A stretch of DNA of 64,000 nucleotides from Gemmatimonadaceae bacterium (GTDB lineage Bacteria > Gemmatimonadota > Gemmatimonadetes > Gemmatimonadales > Gemmatimonadaceae), in assembly GCA_035533755.1 (NCBI GenBank), contig DATLTC010000009.1, positions 1-64,000 of the forward strand, given 5' to 3'. Position 1 is the stretch's first letter. Each line of letters starts with the position of its first letter. The position numbers and the translations under genes are program-made. Below are positions 16,987-25,876 of this stretch, piece after piece. The notes under the pieces are model-generated. The model saw only the letters and a list, made by a program, of their open reading frames with translations. It was not told the DNA's origin and searched no databases.

Positions 16987-17505
16987 GTGCGCATCGTGGC
17001 CGGCAAGTGGCGCGGGCGCCGCATCAAGGCGGCGGATGACGAGCGGGTGCGCCCCACGGCCGACCGCGTGCGCGAAGCGTGGATGAGCATCATGAGCCCG
17101 TGGCTTCCCGATGCGCGCGTGCTCGACCTGTTCGCCGGCTCGGGCGCGTTGGGGCTCGAGGCGCTCTCGCGCGGGGCGGCCGAGGCCCACCTGGTGGAGA
17201 GTGCGGCGCCCTGCCTGCGGGCCATCCGGGAGAACGCCGATGCGCTGGGAGCGGGCGATGCGGCGGTGATCCACCGGGCCGATGCCCTGCAATTCGCGGC
17301 CGGGCTGGAGCCGCACGCCTTCGACGTCGCGTTCGCGGATCCGCCGTACGGCCAGGGGCTGGCCTCGCGCGTGGCCGAGGCCTGGCTCGCCGTCCCGTTC
17401 GCCGACCTGCTCGGCGTGGAGCACCGCCGGGACGAGGTGCTGCCGGGCGAGGGAACGCGGCGCGTGTACGGCGACACCGTGATCACGATCTTCCGGGCCG
17501 AGTGA
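16987..17505 (+). CDS. rsmD: 16S rRNA m2G966 methyltransferase RsmD
   Basis: RsmD methylates G966 of 16S rRNA. The 172-residue product opens with RIVAGKWRGRRI, typical of the family. It has the RPTADRVREAW segment, the SAM-binding VLDLFAGSGALGLEALSRG and the catalytic DPPYGQG (near 118). The GTG at 16987 follows recJ by 2 bases. rsmD followed by coaD is a very common bacterial pair, which supports both calls. Confidence 0.94.
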   Translation: MRIVAGKWRGRRIKAADDERVRPTADRVREAWMSIMSPWLPDARVLDLFAGSGALGLEALSRGAAEAHLVESAAPCLRAIRENADALGAGDAAVIHRADALQFAAGLEPHAFDVAFADPPYGQGLASRVAEAWLAVPFADLLGVEHRRDEVLPGEGTRRVYGDTVITIFRAE

Positions 17506-17611
17506 CGGTGGGCGGCGCGCGCACGGCGTGCTATCATTACGGCGGATCGCGCCCGGCGGCCCGCAGGACCCGGCCGGTGCGGGCGGCGGTGACCTTCACG
17601 CCCTGGACTCC

Positions 17612-18097
17612 ATGACGCGCATCGCCATCTACGCCGGCAGTTTCGACCCGGTCACGCGGGGCCACGAAGACCTGATGCTGCGCAGCCTCGGGTTCGTGGA
17701 CCGGCTGATCGTGGCCGTGGCCACGAACGTGGCCAAGGAGCCGCTGTTCTCCGTGGCCGAACGCATGGCGCTCATCCGCGAGTCGGTGGGCGACGAGCCG
17801 CGCATCGACGTGCGCGAATTCTCGGGGCTCCTCGTGGACTTCGCGCGGGACGCCGGCGCCACGCTGTTCATTCGCGGCCTGCGCGCCGTGAGTGATTTCG
17901 AATACGAGTACCAGATGGCGCTCATGAACCGGCATCTCTCGCCGAATCTCGAGACGGTGTTCATGGTCCCGTCGCTCGACACGACGTACATCAGCGCCAG
18001 CCTGGTGCGCGAGATCGCGCGGTTCGGCGGCGACGTGAGCGGCCTCGTGCACCCGTCGGCGGCCGCGGCCCTGCGCCGGAAGTTCGCGGGGCGATGA
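17612..18097 (+). CDS. coaD: Phosphopantetheine adenylyltransferase CoaD
   Basis: CoaD makes dephospho-CoA from phosphopantetheine and ATP. The 161-residue protein has [10 protein letters not shown] with the nucleotidyltransferase T/HxGH site at 15-18, [14 protein letters not shown], and the ISASLVRE end motif (usual ISSTxxRE). Length matches the family. ATG 17612 is chosen by homology; the open frame upstream adds unrelated residues. A TATCAT box at 17532-17537 could give a separate start with a 70-base leader, but no -35 supports it. The gene overlaps pta by 4 bases. Confidence 0.95.
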   Translation: MTRIAIYAGSFDPVTRGHEDLMLRSLGFVDRLIVAVATNVAKEPLFSVAERMALIRESVGDEPRIDVREFSGLLVDFARDAGATLFIRGLRAVSDFEYEYQMALMNRHLSPNLETVFMVPSLDTTYISASLVREIARFGGDVSGLVHPSAAAALRRKFAGR

Positions 18098-19125
18098 GCT
18101 TTCTGGCGGGCGTCCAGGCCCGCGCGACGGCGGTGCGCAAGCGGATCGTCTTTCCCGAGACCGCCGACCCCCGGACGCTGGACGCGGTACGGGCGCTCGC
18201 CGCGCAACGAGTGGTGGAGCCGCTGCTGGTGCTCGACCCCGACGCGCCGGCGTCGCACGCCGCGGTCCGCGGCGTGGGAGGCGAGGTGCTGGATCCGGCG
18301 CGGGACCCGCGGGCCGACCAGATCGCGCAGCTGTTGTACGCGGCCCGGCACGAAAAGGGGATGACCGAGGCCGAAGCGGCGCGTCTGGCCCGCACGCCAC
18401 TGTACTTCGCCGATGGGATCGTGCGGCTGGGCCATGCCGACGGTTGCGTGGCCGGCGCCTGCCACACCACCGCCGACGTGCTGCGGGCGTCGCTGGCGCT
18501 CGTCGGGCCCGCCCGGGGCGTGCGGACGGTGTCCAGCGCGTTCTACATGGTGGTGCCGCCCTTCCGCGGCCCGGGGGCCGAGGAAGTGCTCACGTTCACG
18601 GACTGCGCCGTGGTGCCGTACCCCAACGCGGAGCAGCTGGCCGACATCGCAATGGCGGCGGCCGGCGACCGGCGCCGGATCGTGGGCGACGAGCCCGTGG
18701 TGGCGTTCCTCTCGTTCAGCACCCGGGGAAGCGCCGGAGGCCCGAGCGTGGATCTGGTGCGCAGCGCGGTGCAGCTGGCGCGCCGCCGCGCCCCCGGGAT
18801 GGCCATCGACGGGGAGATGCAGGGCGACGCCGCCCTCGTCGCCGCGGTGGCGGCGGGGAAGCTGCCCGGGAGCGCCGTCGGCGGCCGCGCCAACGTGCTG
18901 GTGTTCCCATCGCTCGATGCGGGTAATATTGCCTATAAGCTGGTGCAACGCCTGGCCGGCGCCGAGGCCGTGGGGCCGATCGTGCAGGGCCTCAAACGAC
19001 CGTGCAGCGATCTCTCGCGCGGCGCGACGAGTGATGACATCTTCCATGTAGCGGCCGTGACGGCCCTGCAGGCACACGACGGCGCCCCGGATCCGGCGCC
19101 GGACCCCGAGGAGAGGACGGCATGA
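18094..19125 (+). CDS. pta: Phosphate acetyltransferase (Pta, PTA/PTB domain only)
   Basis: Pta interconverts acetyl-CoA and acetyl phosphate. The 343-residue protein is the short form with only the phosphotransacetylase domain. It starts [20 protein letters not shown] and contains [49 protein letters not shown] and [13 protein letters not shown], all hallmark segments. A phosphate butyryltransferase is the alternative, but [11 protein letters not shown] and the final [12 protein letters not shown] favour Pta. No ackA is adjacent. It overlaps coaD upstream and the STAS gene downstream, joining CoA metabolism to a signalling module. Confidence 0.9.
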   Translation: MSFLAGVQARATAVRKRIVFPETADPRTLDAVRALAAQRVVEPLLVLDPDAPASHAAVRGVGGEVLDPARDPRADQIAQLLYAARHEKGMTEAEAARLARTPLYFADGIVRLGHADGCVAGACHTTADVLRASLALVGPARGVRTVSSAFYMVVPPFRGPGAEEVLTFTDCAVVPYPNAEQLADIAMAAAGDRRRIVGDEPVVAFLSFSTRGSAGGPSVDLVRSAVQLARRRAPGMAIDGEMQGDAALVAAVAAGKLPGSAVGGRANVLVFPSLDAGNIAYKLVQRLAGAEAVGPIVQGLKRPCSDLSRGATSDDIFHVAAVTALQAHDGAPDPAPDPEERTA

Positions 19126-19454
19126 GCTTCACGATCACGAAGCAGGGCGATGTCTCCATCGTCGAGATCGACGGCCAGTTGATCGTCGGCAACCGCCAGG
19201 AACTGAAGCAGAAGATGCTCGAGGAGCTCGAGGGCGGCGCCCGCAAGCTGCTCGTGGACTTCTCCAAGACGGGATACATCGACAGCTCCGGACTCGGGGT
19301 GCTGGTGTCCCTGTCCAAGCGGATTCGCGAGCAGGGCGGGGAACTGCGCCTGGCCGCGCTCAACGACGATCTGCGGACGCTGTTCGAGCTCACCAAGCTG
19401 GATACGCTGTTCCAGATCGCCGAGACGCGCGCCCTGGCCCTCGCGAGCTTCTGA
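19122..19454 (+). CDS. STAS-domain anti-sigma factor antagonist (SpoIIAA/RsbV-like)
   Basis: A 110-residue single STAS domain. The phosphorylation loop reads DSSGLGVL with Asp54, Ser55 and Ser56; one of these serines is the expected site phosphorylated by the RsbW-like kinase encoded next. In the known families the unphosphorylated antagonist frees a sigma factor or other target from the kinase. It overlaps the pta stop by 4 bases and precedes the kinase gene by 25 bases. Together with the two following genes it forms a complete partner-switch cassette. Target unknown. Confidence 0.92.
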   Translation: MSFTITKQGDVSIVEIDGQLIVGNRQELKQKMLEELEGGARKLLVDFSKTGYIDSSGLGVLVSLSKRIREQGGELRLAALNDDLRTLFELTKLDTLFQIAETRALALASF

Positions 19455-19479
19455 GCCGCCGGTTCCCTTCGACGCCGAA

Positions 19480-19938
19480 GTGACGTTGCGGCAGATGTCT
19501 GGTGGCCGGGATCCACGCCCGGAGGCGCATGTCCTCGAGTTCGAGTTTCCCAGCGACGTGCGATTCATCGAGCGCGTCGTCGAGGCCGTGCGCGCGGAGT
19601 GCAAGGTCATGCGCTACGCCGAACGCCATATCACGCTCAACGTGCCCGTGGCCCTGACCGAGGCGCTGGCCAATGCCATCCTGTGCGGCAACGGCGACGA
19701 CCCGGAAAAGTCGGTGCGCGTGCGGGCCCACGTGGGGAGCACCCGGCTCGTCATCGAGGTCACCGACGAGGGCCTCGGCTTCGATCTCGCTGCGTGCGCC
19801 GTGGATCCCACCACGCCCGATCGCCTGGAGCACGAGGACGGGCGCGGCCTCTTTCTCATGCAGAAGCTCATGGACCACGTGGAGCGCGTCGAGGCCCAGC
19901 GCGGCAACGTGGTCCGCATGACCCTGCACCGCGCCTGA
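19480..19938 (+). CDS. RsbW-like anti-sigma factor / serine kinase (HATPase)
   Basis: A 152-residue GHKL ATPase of the SpoIIAB/RsbW type. The N box has Glu61 and Asn65 (TEALANAILCGN) but Cys69 stands where a His is usual. G1 is DEGLGFD (96-102) and G2 is GRGLFLMQ (121-128). Such proteins bind sigma factors and phosphorylate the STAS antagonist. GTG 19480 is used; ATG 19495 is possible. The stop overlaps the phosphatase ATG. No sigma factor gene is linked, so the bound target may be a sigma factor encoded elsewhere or a non-sigma effector. Confidence 0.87.
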   Translation: MTLRQMSGGRDPRPEAHVLEFEFPSDVRFIERVVEAVRAECKVMRYAERHITLNVPVALTEALANAILCGNGDDPEKSVRVRAHVGSTRLVIEVTDEGLGFDLAACAVDPTTPDRLEHEDGRGLFLMQKLMDHVERVEAQRGNVVRMTLHRA

Positions 19939-21527
19939 TGTCCGACCTCACCTCGGTACTCACCGCGTTCAAGGAGGCCACGCGCTGCGACGCCGCGGTG
20001 TGGGTGGAGCCCCGGGCGGGCGGGGCGCCGGAATGCGAAGCGGCCACGTACCGCGCCCCGCCGCTCGATCGATGGCCGGGGCCGGTGGAGGGCGCGCAGT
20101 CCGTGAGGACCCCCGGCGGCCAGGCGCTCATCGCCGCCGTGCCCGGACCGCGCCACGCGTGGATCCTCGTCGGGCCCTCGCCCTCCAGCCGCGCCGCCCT
20201 CGAGACGCACCTCCGCTTCCTGCTGCCCGTCGTCTCGCACTTTCTCCAGGCCTCCCTCGAAGTCGAACACGCCGCCAGCGAACTCGCCGAGCGCTACGAG
20301 GAGATCAACCTCCTCTACACGATCGGCGAGATCCTCGGCCGCACGGTGGCGCTCGAAGAGGCGGCGCACACCATCCTCACCGAGATCAGCGAGACGGTGG
20401 GCGCGCGCCGGGCCACGGTGCTGGTGTACGATGCCGCGGGTCGGGAACTGCGCGTCGTCGCCGCCCTCGGCGCCCGGCCGGCCGCGCTGCCGTCGATCGC
20501 CGTGGACGATGCGTGCAGCGTCACGGCGCGGGTCTTCCGGACCATGCACCCGGAGATCGTCGAGGCCGGCGACTCGCCGTGCCCGCAGGAGGTGGAGCAT
20601 CGTGAGGGCGCGCTCCTCTCGGTGCCGATCATGTGGAGCACCCCGCGCGGCGCCGAGCCGCTGGGCGTGGTCAACCTCTCGGGGCGGCGCGGCGGGCAAC
20701 CGTTCTCCGCCGGCGACCAGAAGTTGATCGCCGCCATCGCCACGCAGATCGGCACCGCCATCCAGAACACCCGGCTCGTGCGGGCGTCCGTGGCCCAGCA
20801 GCGGCTGTCGCACGAGATGCAGCTGGCGCACGACCTGCAGATGAAGCTGCTGCCGGGCGGCGCGGCGCTGGGGGCCGACGCCGACGCCGCGGCGCGCGTG
20901 GCGCCGGCCGAGAGCGTGGGCGGCGATCTGTACAATCTGTTCCGGCTGGGGCGCGGGCGCGTGGGCGTGCTGCTCGGCGACGTGTCGGGGCACGGCTACC
21001 AGGCGGCGCTGATCATGGCGCTGGTGATGAGCGCGTCGGCCATCCACTCCAAGACGACGGCCGATCCGGGGGAGATGCTCAACGCGCTGCTCGCCTCGCT
21101 GCGCGACGAGTTGATCGCCACCGAGATGTTCGTGTCGGCGTTCTACGCCGTGATCGATCGCAACGGCGGGACGTTGCGCTACGCCAACGCCGGGCACGCC
21201 TCCTCGTTCGTGGTCCACGCCGACGGCACCGTGGACCGGCTGCCGGCGCTCGATCCGCCGCTGGGCCTCACGGCGGACTCGCCCAGCTCCGCGCGGCGCA
21301 AGTGGGACGCGGCCGGCGACGTGCTGCTCCTGTTCACCGACGGGGTGAGCGACGCGCGCAACCGCGACGGCGAGCGGTTCGGGGAGGAGCGGGTGATCGA
21401 GATCGCGCGTCGCTACCGCACCGAGGCGTCGGGCGCCATCGTCGAGCGGGTGTTCAAGGCGGTGGATCGGTTCCTGCGCGGCGTGCGGGCCCGCGACGAC
21501 CTGACCGTCGTCGTGCTGCGCAGTTGA
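19938..21527 (+). CDS. GAF-domain PP2C phosphatase (SpoIIE/RsbU-like)
   Basis: A 529-residue soluble phosphatase expected to dephosphorylate the STAS antagonist two genes upstream. The N-terminal 115 residues are unassigned. A helical linker leads to a GAF domain (about 130-275) beginning after YEEINLLYTIGEILG. The PP2C domain (about 310-529) has the metal-binding GGDLYN, GDVSGHGYQAAL, YANAGH and LFTDGVSDA motifs, so it looks active. No membrane segment is seen, so the signal is probably a cytoplasmic ligand of the GAF domain. ATG 19938 overlaps the kinase stop codon by one base. Confidence 0.92.
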   Translation: MSDLTSVLTAFKEATRCDAAVWVEPRAGGAPECEAATYRAPPLDRWPGPVEGAQSVRTPGGQALIAAVPGPRHAWILVGPSPSSRAALETHLRFLLPVVSHFLQASLEVEHAASELAERYEEINLLYTIGEILGRTVALEEAAHTILTEISETVGARRATVLVYDAAGRELRVVAALGARPAALPSIAVDDACSVTARVFRTMHPEIVEAGDSPCPQEVEHREGALLSVPIMWSTPRGAEPLGVVNLSGRRGGQPFSAGDQKLIAAIATQIGTAIQNTRLVRASVAQQRLSHEMQLAHDLQMKLLPGGAALGADADAAARVAPAESVGGDLYNLFRLGRGRVGVLLGDVSGHGYQAALIMALVMSASAIHSKTTADPGEMLNALLASLRDELIATEMFVSAFYAVIDRNGGTLRYANAGHASSFVVHADGTVDRLPALDPPLGLTADSPSSARRKWDAAGDVLLLFTDGVSDARNRDGERFGEERVIEIARRYRTEASGAIVERVFKAVDRFLRGVRARDDLTVVVLRS

Positions 21528-21535
21528 GCGGCCGC

Positions 21536-22354
21536 GTGCCCGGCGACCGGCCGCGCCGCGCACCCGGGGCGCTCCCGCCGGTGCGGAAGAGCCTGGGCCA
21601 GCACTTCCTGCACGACGCCCGCGCGCTCGATCGCATCGTCGCCGCCCTCGAACTGACGGGGGCCGAGACGGTGCTCGAGATCGGACCGGGACGCGGCGCG
21701 CTCACCGATCGGCTCGTGCCGTTGGCCCGGCGCCTGGTGCTGATCGAATACGATCGCGCGTTGGCCAACTTGCTGCGCCAGCGGTACGCCGCCGTGCCGT
21801 CGGTGGAGGTGGTGGAGGCCGACGTGTTGGCCACCGACTTCGGCGCGCTCGCCGGCGGACCGTACGTCCTCGTGGGCAACGTGCCGTACTACATCACGAC
21901 GCCGATCCTCTTCCAGGCGCTGGAGCGTCCTCGGCCGGATCGCGCCGTGTACCTGGTGCAGCGGGAGGTGGCCGAGCGGATCGTGGCGGCGCCCGGTTCG
22001 CGCATCTACGGCGCGCTGTCGGTGAACATCCAGGCGGTGGCCACGCCGGAGATCGTGGCCCGGGTGCCCGCGGGGGCGTTCCGCCCCGCGCCCAAGGTGG
22101 ACAGCGCCATCATCCGGATCGTGCCGCGCCCCGATCCGGTGATCGGACCGGGCGACGAACCGCGGTTCCGGGCGCTGGTGCAGCAACTGTTCGGCATGCG
22201 GCGCAAGCAACTGCGGCGCGGCGTGCGGTCGGTGGCGTCGCTCGACGTCGCCCATGCCGACGCGGCGCTCGCCGCCGCGGGCATCGATCCAGAAGCGCGC
22301 CCCGAGACCCTCGCGCCCGGCGCCTTCGCGGCGCTGATGCGCGCGCTGTCCTAG
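21536..22354 (+). CDS. rsmA: 16S rRNA dimethyladenosine transferase RsmA (KsgA)
   Basis: RsmA dimethylates A1518 and A1519 of 16S rRNA. The product has KSLGQHFLHD, the SAM site EIGPGRGALTDRL, EADVL and the catalytic GNVPYYITTPI, followed by FRPAPKVDSA and the C-terminal helical domain with LFGMRRKQLRR. GTG 21536 gives 272 residues; GTG 21581 directly before KSLGQHFL or TTG 21524 are alternatives. It ends on CTAG, whose complement is the rex stop, so the two convergent genes overlap by 4 bases. Confidence 0.94.
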   Translation: MPGDRPRRAPGALPPVRKSLGQHFLHDARALDRIVAALELTGAETVLEIGPGRGALTDRLVPLARRLVLIEYDRALANLLRQRYAAVPSVEVVEADVLATDFGALAGGPYVLVGNVPYYITTPILFQALERPRPDRAVYLVQREVAERIVAAPGSRIYGALSVNIQAVATPEIVARVPAGAFRPAPKVDSAIIRIVPRPDPVIGPGDEPRFRALVQQLFGMRRKQLRRGVRSVASLDVAHADAALAAAGIDPEARPETLAPGAFAALMRALS

Positions 22355-22974
22355 TCGCGGTTGGTCAGCGCGAACGAGAGCCCTTCGAGCTCCATCGCCA
22401 TGTTCACCGTCTTCACGGTGATGTCGGCCGGCACCTGGATCTGGGTGGGCGCGAAGTTGAGGATCGCCTTGATCCCGGTGCGGACCACCCGGTCGGCCAC
22501 CCGCTGCGCATGCTCCTCGGGCACGGCGAGCACGGCGATGTCGGGGTGGTCGCGATGCACGTCGCGCTCCAGATGCGCGATGTCGCGCACCACCACGCCC
22601 TCGAGATCTGTGCCGACGATGCCGGGGTCGTTGTCGTAGGCGGCGATGATCACGAACCCCCGCTGCCGGAACCCGTGATGCCGGGCCAGGGCGGCGCCGA
22701 TCTTGCCGGCGCCGACGATGATCACGCGCCATTCGCGCAGGAGGCCGAGAATCTGGCGCAGGCGTCCGGCCAGCTCCGGAACCGAATAGCCCAGGCCGCG
22801 CTTGCCGAACGAGCCGAAGAACGACAGGTCTTTGCGGACCTGGGCGGAGGTGGTCCCCCCGCGTTTGGCCAGCTCCTGACTGGAGATCGTCAACAAGCCC
22901 CGCGCCTCGAAGTCTTCGAGGAACCTGAGATAGGCGGACAGCCGCCGAACCGTAGAATCGGCAATGCGTTTCAC
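22351..22974 (-). CDS. rex: Redox-sensing transcriptional repressor Rex
   Basis: Rex senses the NADH/NAD+ ratio and represses fermentation and respiration genes when NADH is low. The 207-residue protein has an N-terminal winged helix (about 10-75) with TISSQELAKRGGTTSAQVRKDLS as the helix-turn-helix region. The Rossmann domain carries GAGKIG (88-93) and AAYDNDP, and the C-terminal domain-swapped helix follows. A perfect Rex operator lies 12 bases before its start, so it should repress itself and perhaps the divergent arginine deiminase gene. Confidence 0.96.
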   Translation of the reverse strand: MKRIADSTVRRLSAYLRFLEDFEARGLLTISSQELAKRGGTTSAQVRKDLSFFGSFGKRGLGYSVPELAGRLRQILGLLREWRVIIVGAGKIGAALARHHGFRQRGFVIIAAYDNDPGIVGTDLEGVVVRDIAHLERDVHRDHPDIAVLAVPEEHAQRVADRVVRTGIKAILNFAPTQIQVPADITVKTVNMAMELEGLSFALTNRD

Positions 22975-22986
22975 TGTGCTGGGGCG

Positions 22987-23006
22987 CTTGTGAATTCATT
23001 CACAAG
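22987..23006. promoter_or_regulatory. Rex operator
   Basis: CTTGTGAA and TTCACAAG form perfect 8-base arms around a 4-base centre. This matches the known Rex consensus TTGTGAA-N4-TTCACAA exactly. It is 12 bases upstream of the rex start and 54 bases upstream of the divergent arginine deiminase ATG, so it can serve both genes. Confidence 0.95.
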
Positions 23007-23049
23007 ATAAGCGCCGGCCCACGGCTGCACCAGCCATCGGGGCGCTGGT

Positions 23050-23055
23050 TAGGTT
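23050..23055 (+). promoter_or_regulatory. Possible -10 box of arginine deiminase gene
   Basis: TAGGTT lies 5 bases before the ATG at 23061, in the spacing seen for other apparent leaderless genes here. No clear -35 is seen, so confidence is low. The Rex operator would sit about 44 bases upstream of this box. Confidence 0.3.
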
Positions 23056-23060
23056 AGGGC

Positions 23061-24296
23061 ATGCCCGTCCACGTGTCCTCCGAAATCGGTCGGTTGCGCG
23101 GCGTTCTGGTCCATACGCCGGGCCGTGAATTGCTCGCCGTCACCCCCAGTACGCGCGAAGACTACCTCTACGACGACATCATCGACGCCGAGGCCGCCCA
23201 GCGCGAGCACCGCCGGTTCATCGCCCTCCTGGAACGGTTCACCCCCGTCTATCAGGTGCGCGACCTGCTGCAGGACGTGCTCGGCAACGCCGCGTCGCGC
23301 GACCTGCTCATGCGCGCCGCCATGGACGTCGTGCCGTCGGAGCCGCTGGCCCGCGACATCACCGCCCTCGCGCCGGACGCGCTCACGCGCATGCTGGTGG
23401 AAGGGCGCGAGGACGAACCGGGGCCGCTGGCCAAGGCGCTCAACGAGCCCGGCTACACCCTGCCGCCGCTGCCCAACCTGTTCTTCACGCGCGACAGCGC
23501 GATGGTGGTGGGCGACCACGCGCTCGTGGGCTCGATGCGCTACGGCATCCGGTGGCCCGAAGAGCTGATCATGAAGTCGCTGTTCACGCATCATCCCGCG
23601 CTGGCCAACGCGGGGATCCTGTTCGACGGCGCCGCCGAGCGCCGCACCAACCACACCCTCGAGGGCGGCGACGTCCATCCGCTGCGCCGCGATCTCGTGG
23701 TGATCGGGTTCAGCGAGCGGTCGAGTCCGGCGGCGATCGATCAACTGGCGTCGCTGTTCTTCGCGCAGACGCCGGTCACGGACATCATCGTGGTCGTGAT
23801 GCCCAAGCAGGACACCGCCATCCACCTCGACATGATCTTCACCCAGGTGGACCGCGAACTGTGCGCGGTGTTTCCGCCGCAGTTCATCGGATCGGAGCGG
23901 CTGAGCGTGTTGCACTGGCACAAGGGCCACAGCCACCTGCGCGAGATGCCGAACATGTTCGCCGCGCTCGAGGCGTGCGAGATGCCCATGGAGCCGATCT
24001 TCTGCGGCGGCGACCGGCGCACGTCGCAGGAACGGGAGCAGTGGGCCTCGGGGTGCAACTTCGTGGCGGTGAGCCCGGGCGTGGTGCTGTCGTACCAGCG
24101 CAACGACGCCACGCTGCGCGAGATGGAGCGCATGGGGTTCGAGATCATCCCCGGCGTGTCGTTTCTCACCGGGCAGTCGCCGCTCACCGACGGACGACGC
24201 GCCGTGATCACCTTCGAGGGTTCGGAGCTGGTGCGGGCCGGCGGCGGGGCCCGGTGCATGACCTGCCCGGTGCTCCGGGACGACCCGTGGGCGTGA
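23061..24296 (+). CDS. arcA: Arginine deiminase
   Basis: Arginine deiminase converts arginine to citrulline and ammonia. The 411-residue protein has the guanidino-modifying-enzyme residues: FTRD (142-145), EGGDVHPL, the HLDMIFT histidine/aspartate segment, and the nucleophile Cys399 in GGGARCMTCPV. The usual end motif is RCMSMP, so Thr-Cys replaces Ser-Met and adds a second Cys at 402. Length is typical. There is no arcB, arcC or arcD next to it, so ATP recovery by the full pathway is not shown here. It diverges from rex across a Rex operator. Confidence 0.88.
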   Translation: MPVHVSSEIGRLRGVLVHTPGRELLAVTPSTREDYLYDDIIDAEAAQREHRRFIALLERFTPVYQVRDLLQDVLGNAASRDLLMRAAMDVVPSEPLARDITALAPDALTRMLVEGREDEPGPLAKALNEPGYTLPPLPNLFFTRDSAMVVGDHALVGSMRYGIRWPEELIMKSLFTHHPALANAGILFDGAAERRTNHTLEGGDVHPLRRDLVVIGFSERSSPAAIDQLASLFFAQTPVTDIIVVVMPKQDTAIHLDMIFTQVDRELCAVFPPQFIGSERLSVLHWHKGHSHLREMPNMFAALEACEMPMEPIFCGGDRRTSQEREQWASGCNFVAVSPGVVLSYQRNDATLREMERMGFEIIPGVSFLTGQSPLTDGRRAVITFEGSELVRAGGGARCMTCPVLRDDPWA

Positions 24297-24940
24297 TGCG
24301 CGGCACGAGCCGGTTGGCGCGGCTGTCGTACGTGGTCGTGGACGTGGAGACCACGGGCACCTCGCCGCGCGCCGACGATCGGGTCACCGAATTCGCCGCC
24401 GTCGTCGTGCGCGACGGGCAGGTGCAGGAGACGTTCCAGACGCTGCTCAACCCGGAGCGCTCCATCCCCCAGTACATCACCCGCCTCACCGGCATCTCGT
24501 GGGGCATGGTCAAGGACGCGCCGCGGTTTCGCGACGTGAGCGCCGAGGTGCGGGCGTTCATGGCCGATCACGTATTCGTGGCCCACAACGCGCCGTTCGA
24601 CTGGGGATTCGTGGGCATGGAGATGGAGCGCGCCGGCGAGGCGCCGCTCGACAACGCGCAGCTGTGCACGGTCCGTCTGGCGCGGCGCCTGCTCGCGCAC
24701 CTGCCGCGGCGGTCGCTGGATCACGTCACGGCGCACTACGGCATCGCGATCGACGACCGCCACCGCGCGTTGGGGGACGCCGTCGCCACGGCGCACGTGC
24801 TCATCCGGCTGCTCGACGACGCGTTCGCCCGCGGATGCGACACGTGGGATGACCTCGAGGGGCTGCTGCACCCCGCCACGAGGACCGGGCGCCGGTGGTC
24901 GGCGTTTCCGCGCTCCGCCAACGACGACCGTTCGGCATGA
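24296..24940 (+). CDS. DEDDh 3-prime-5-prime exonuclease (DnaQ/epsilon-like)
   Basis: A 214-residue protein of the RNase T/DnaQ family. Exo I is VDVETTG, Exo II is HNAPFDWGF and Exo III is HRALGDAVAT, giving the four acidic residues and catalytic His of the DEDDh class. It could be a stand-alone polymerase III epsilon-type proofreader or a repair exonuclease; sequence alone does not decide. The ATG overlaps the arginine deiminase stop by one base. It also overlaps the following hydrolase gene by 4 bases. Confidence 0.88.
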   Translation: MRGTSRLARLSYVVVDVETTGTSPRADDRVTEFAAVVVRDGQVQETFQTLLNPERSIPQYITRLTGISWGMVKDAPRFRDVSAEVRAFMADHVFVAHNAPFDWGFVGMEMERAGEAPLDNAQLCTVRLARRLLAHLPRRSLDHVTAHYGIAIDDRHRALGDAVATAHVLIRLLDDAFARGCDTWDDLEGLLHPATRTGRRWSAFPRSANDDRSA

Positions 24941-25812
24941 CCGTGGAACCGCGGATCGAGACCCGCACCGTGGGCAAATGGAAGGTCCACGCCATCCAGG
25001 CGGGCGGACAGCGGCTGGACGGCGGCGCGATGTTCGGCGTCGTGCCCAAACCGCTCTGGGAACGCCGGATTCCGGCCGACGAGCGCAACCGCATCCAACT
25101 CGGCATGCGGTGCCTGCTCGTGGAGCACGAGCGCGGGTTGGTGCTGATCGACAACGGGCTGGGCAACAAGGAGTCGGCCAAGTTCCACGAGATCTACGGC
25201 GTGGAGAACGCCGGCGCCGGAGGGCGCACCTGGCTGGACGACGCGCTGGCGCAGCTGAAGGTGGCGCCGTCGGACATCACGATGATGATCGACTCGCACC
25301 TGCACTTCGATCATGCCGGCGGCAACACGTACGTGGACGCCGAAGGGCAGGTGCGGCTGAGCTTTCCGCGGGCGCGCTACGTGGTGCAGCGTGCCGAGTA
25401 CCAGTGGGCCACGCACACCAACGAGCGCACGGCGGCCAGCTACTTCGCGCACAACTTCGCGCCGGTGATGGAGGCCGGCCGCCTGGAGTTGGTGCAGGGG
25501 GAGGTCGAGATCATCCCCGGCGTGCACCTGATGCCCACGCCGGGCCATACGCCGGGGCACCAGGCCGTGCGGCTCGCGTCGGGCGGCGAGACGGCGATCT
25601 TCCTGTCGGATCTGGTGCCGACGGCGGCGCACCTGCCGCTGCCCTGGATCATGGGCTATGACGTGGAGCCGTTGGTGACGTTGGAAACCAAGCGGCGGCT
25701 GCTCAAGACGGCCGCCGAGCAGCGGTGGCTGCTGGTGTTCGTGCACGACGCCGTCAACGCGTGGGGCCGGGTGGTCCACGACGGGAAGGGCTACGCCTTC
25801 GAGGCCCCGTAG
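24937..25812 (+). CDS. Metallo-beta-lactamase-fold hydrolase
   Basis: A 291-residue protein with the metal-binding signature His121-x-His123-x-Asp125-His126 (HLHFDHAGG), then a TPGHTPGHQ motif and a C-terminal HDAVNAWG segment supplying a late His. The overall pattern resembles quorum-quenching-lactonase/MBL hydrolases of about 290 residues, but the substrate is unknown. ATG 24937 overlaps the exonuclease stop (ATGA); an upstream GTG at 24895 is possible but would overlap more. It ends 30 bases before the infC promoter. Confidence 0.8.
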   Translation: MTVEPRIETRTVGKWKVHAIQAGGQRLDGGAMFGVVPKPLWERRIPADERNRIQLGMRCLLVEHERGLVLIDNGLGNKESAKFHEIYGVENAGAGGRTWLDDALAQLKVAPSDITMMIDSHLHFDHAGGNTYVDAEGQVRLSFPRARYVVQRAEYQWATHTNERTAASYFAHNFAPVMEAGRLELVQGEVEIIPGVHLMPTPGHTPGHQAVRLASGGETAIFLSDLVPTAAHLPLPWIMGYDVEPLVTLETKRRLLKTAAEQRWLLVFVHDAVNAWGRVVHDGKGYAFEAP

Positions 25813-25841
25813 CGACGGGCGGCGTGTGACCCGCGGCGCAC

Positions 25842-25870
25842 TTGACGCCTGAGGTGGCGAGGCCTAACTT
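25842..25870 (+). promoter_or_regulatory. Promoter of infC-rpmI-rplT
   Basis: TTGACG (25842-25847), a 17-base spacer and TAACTT (25865-25870) lie in the gap after the hydrolase gene. The start is expected near 25877, giving a leader of about 180 bases. Confidence 0.75.
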
Positions 25871-25876
25871 CAGGCA

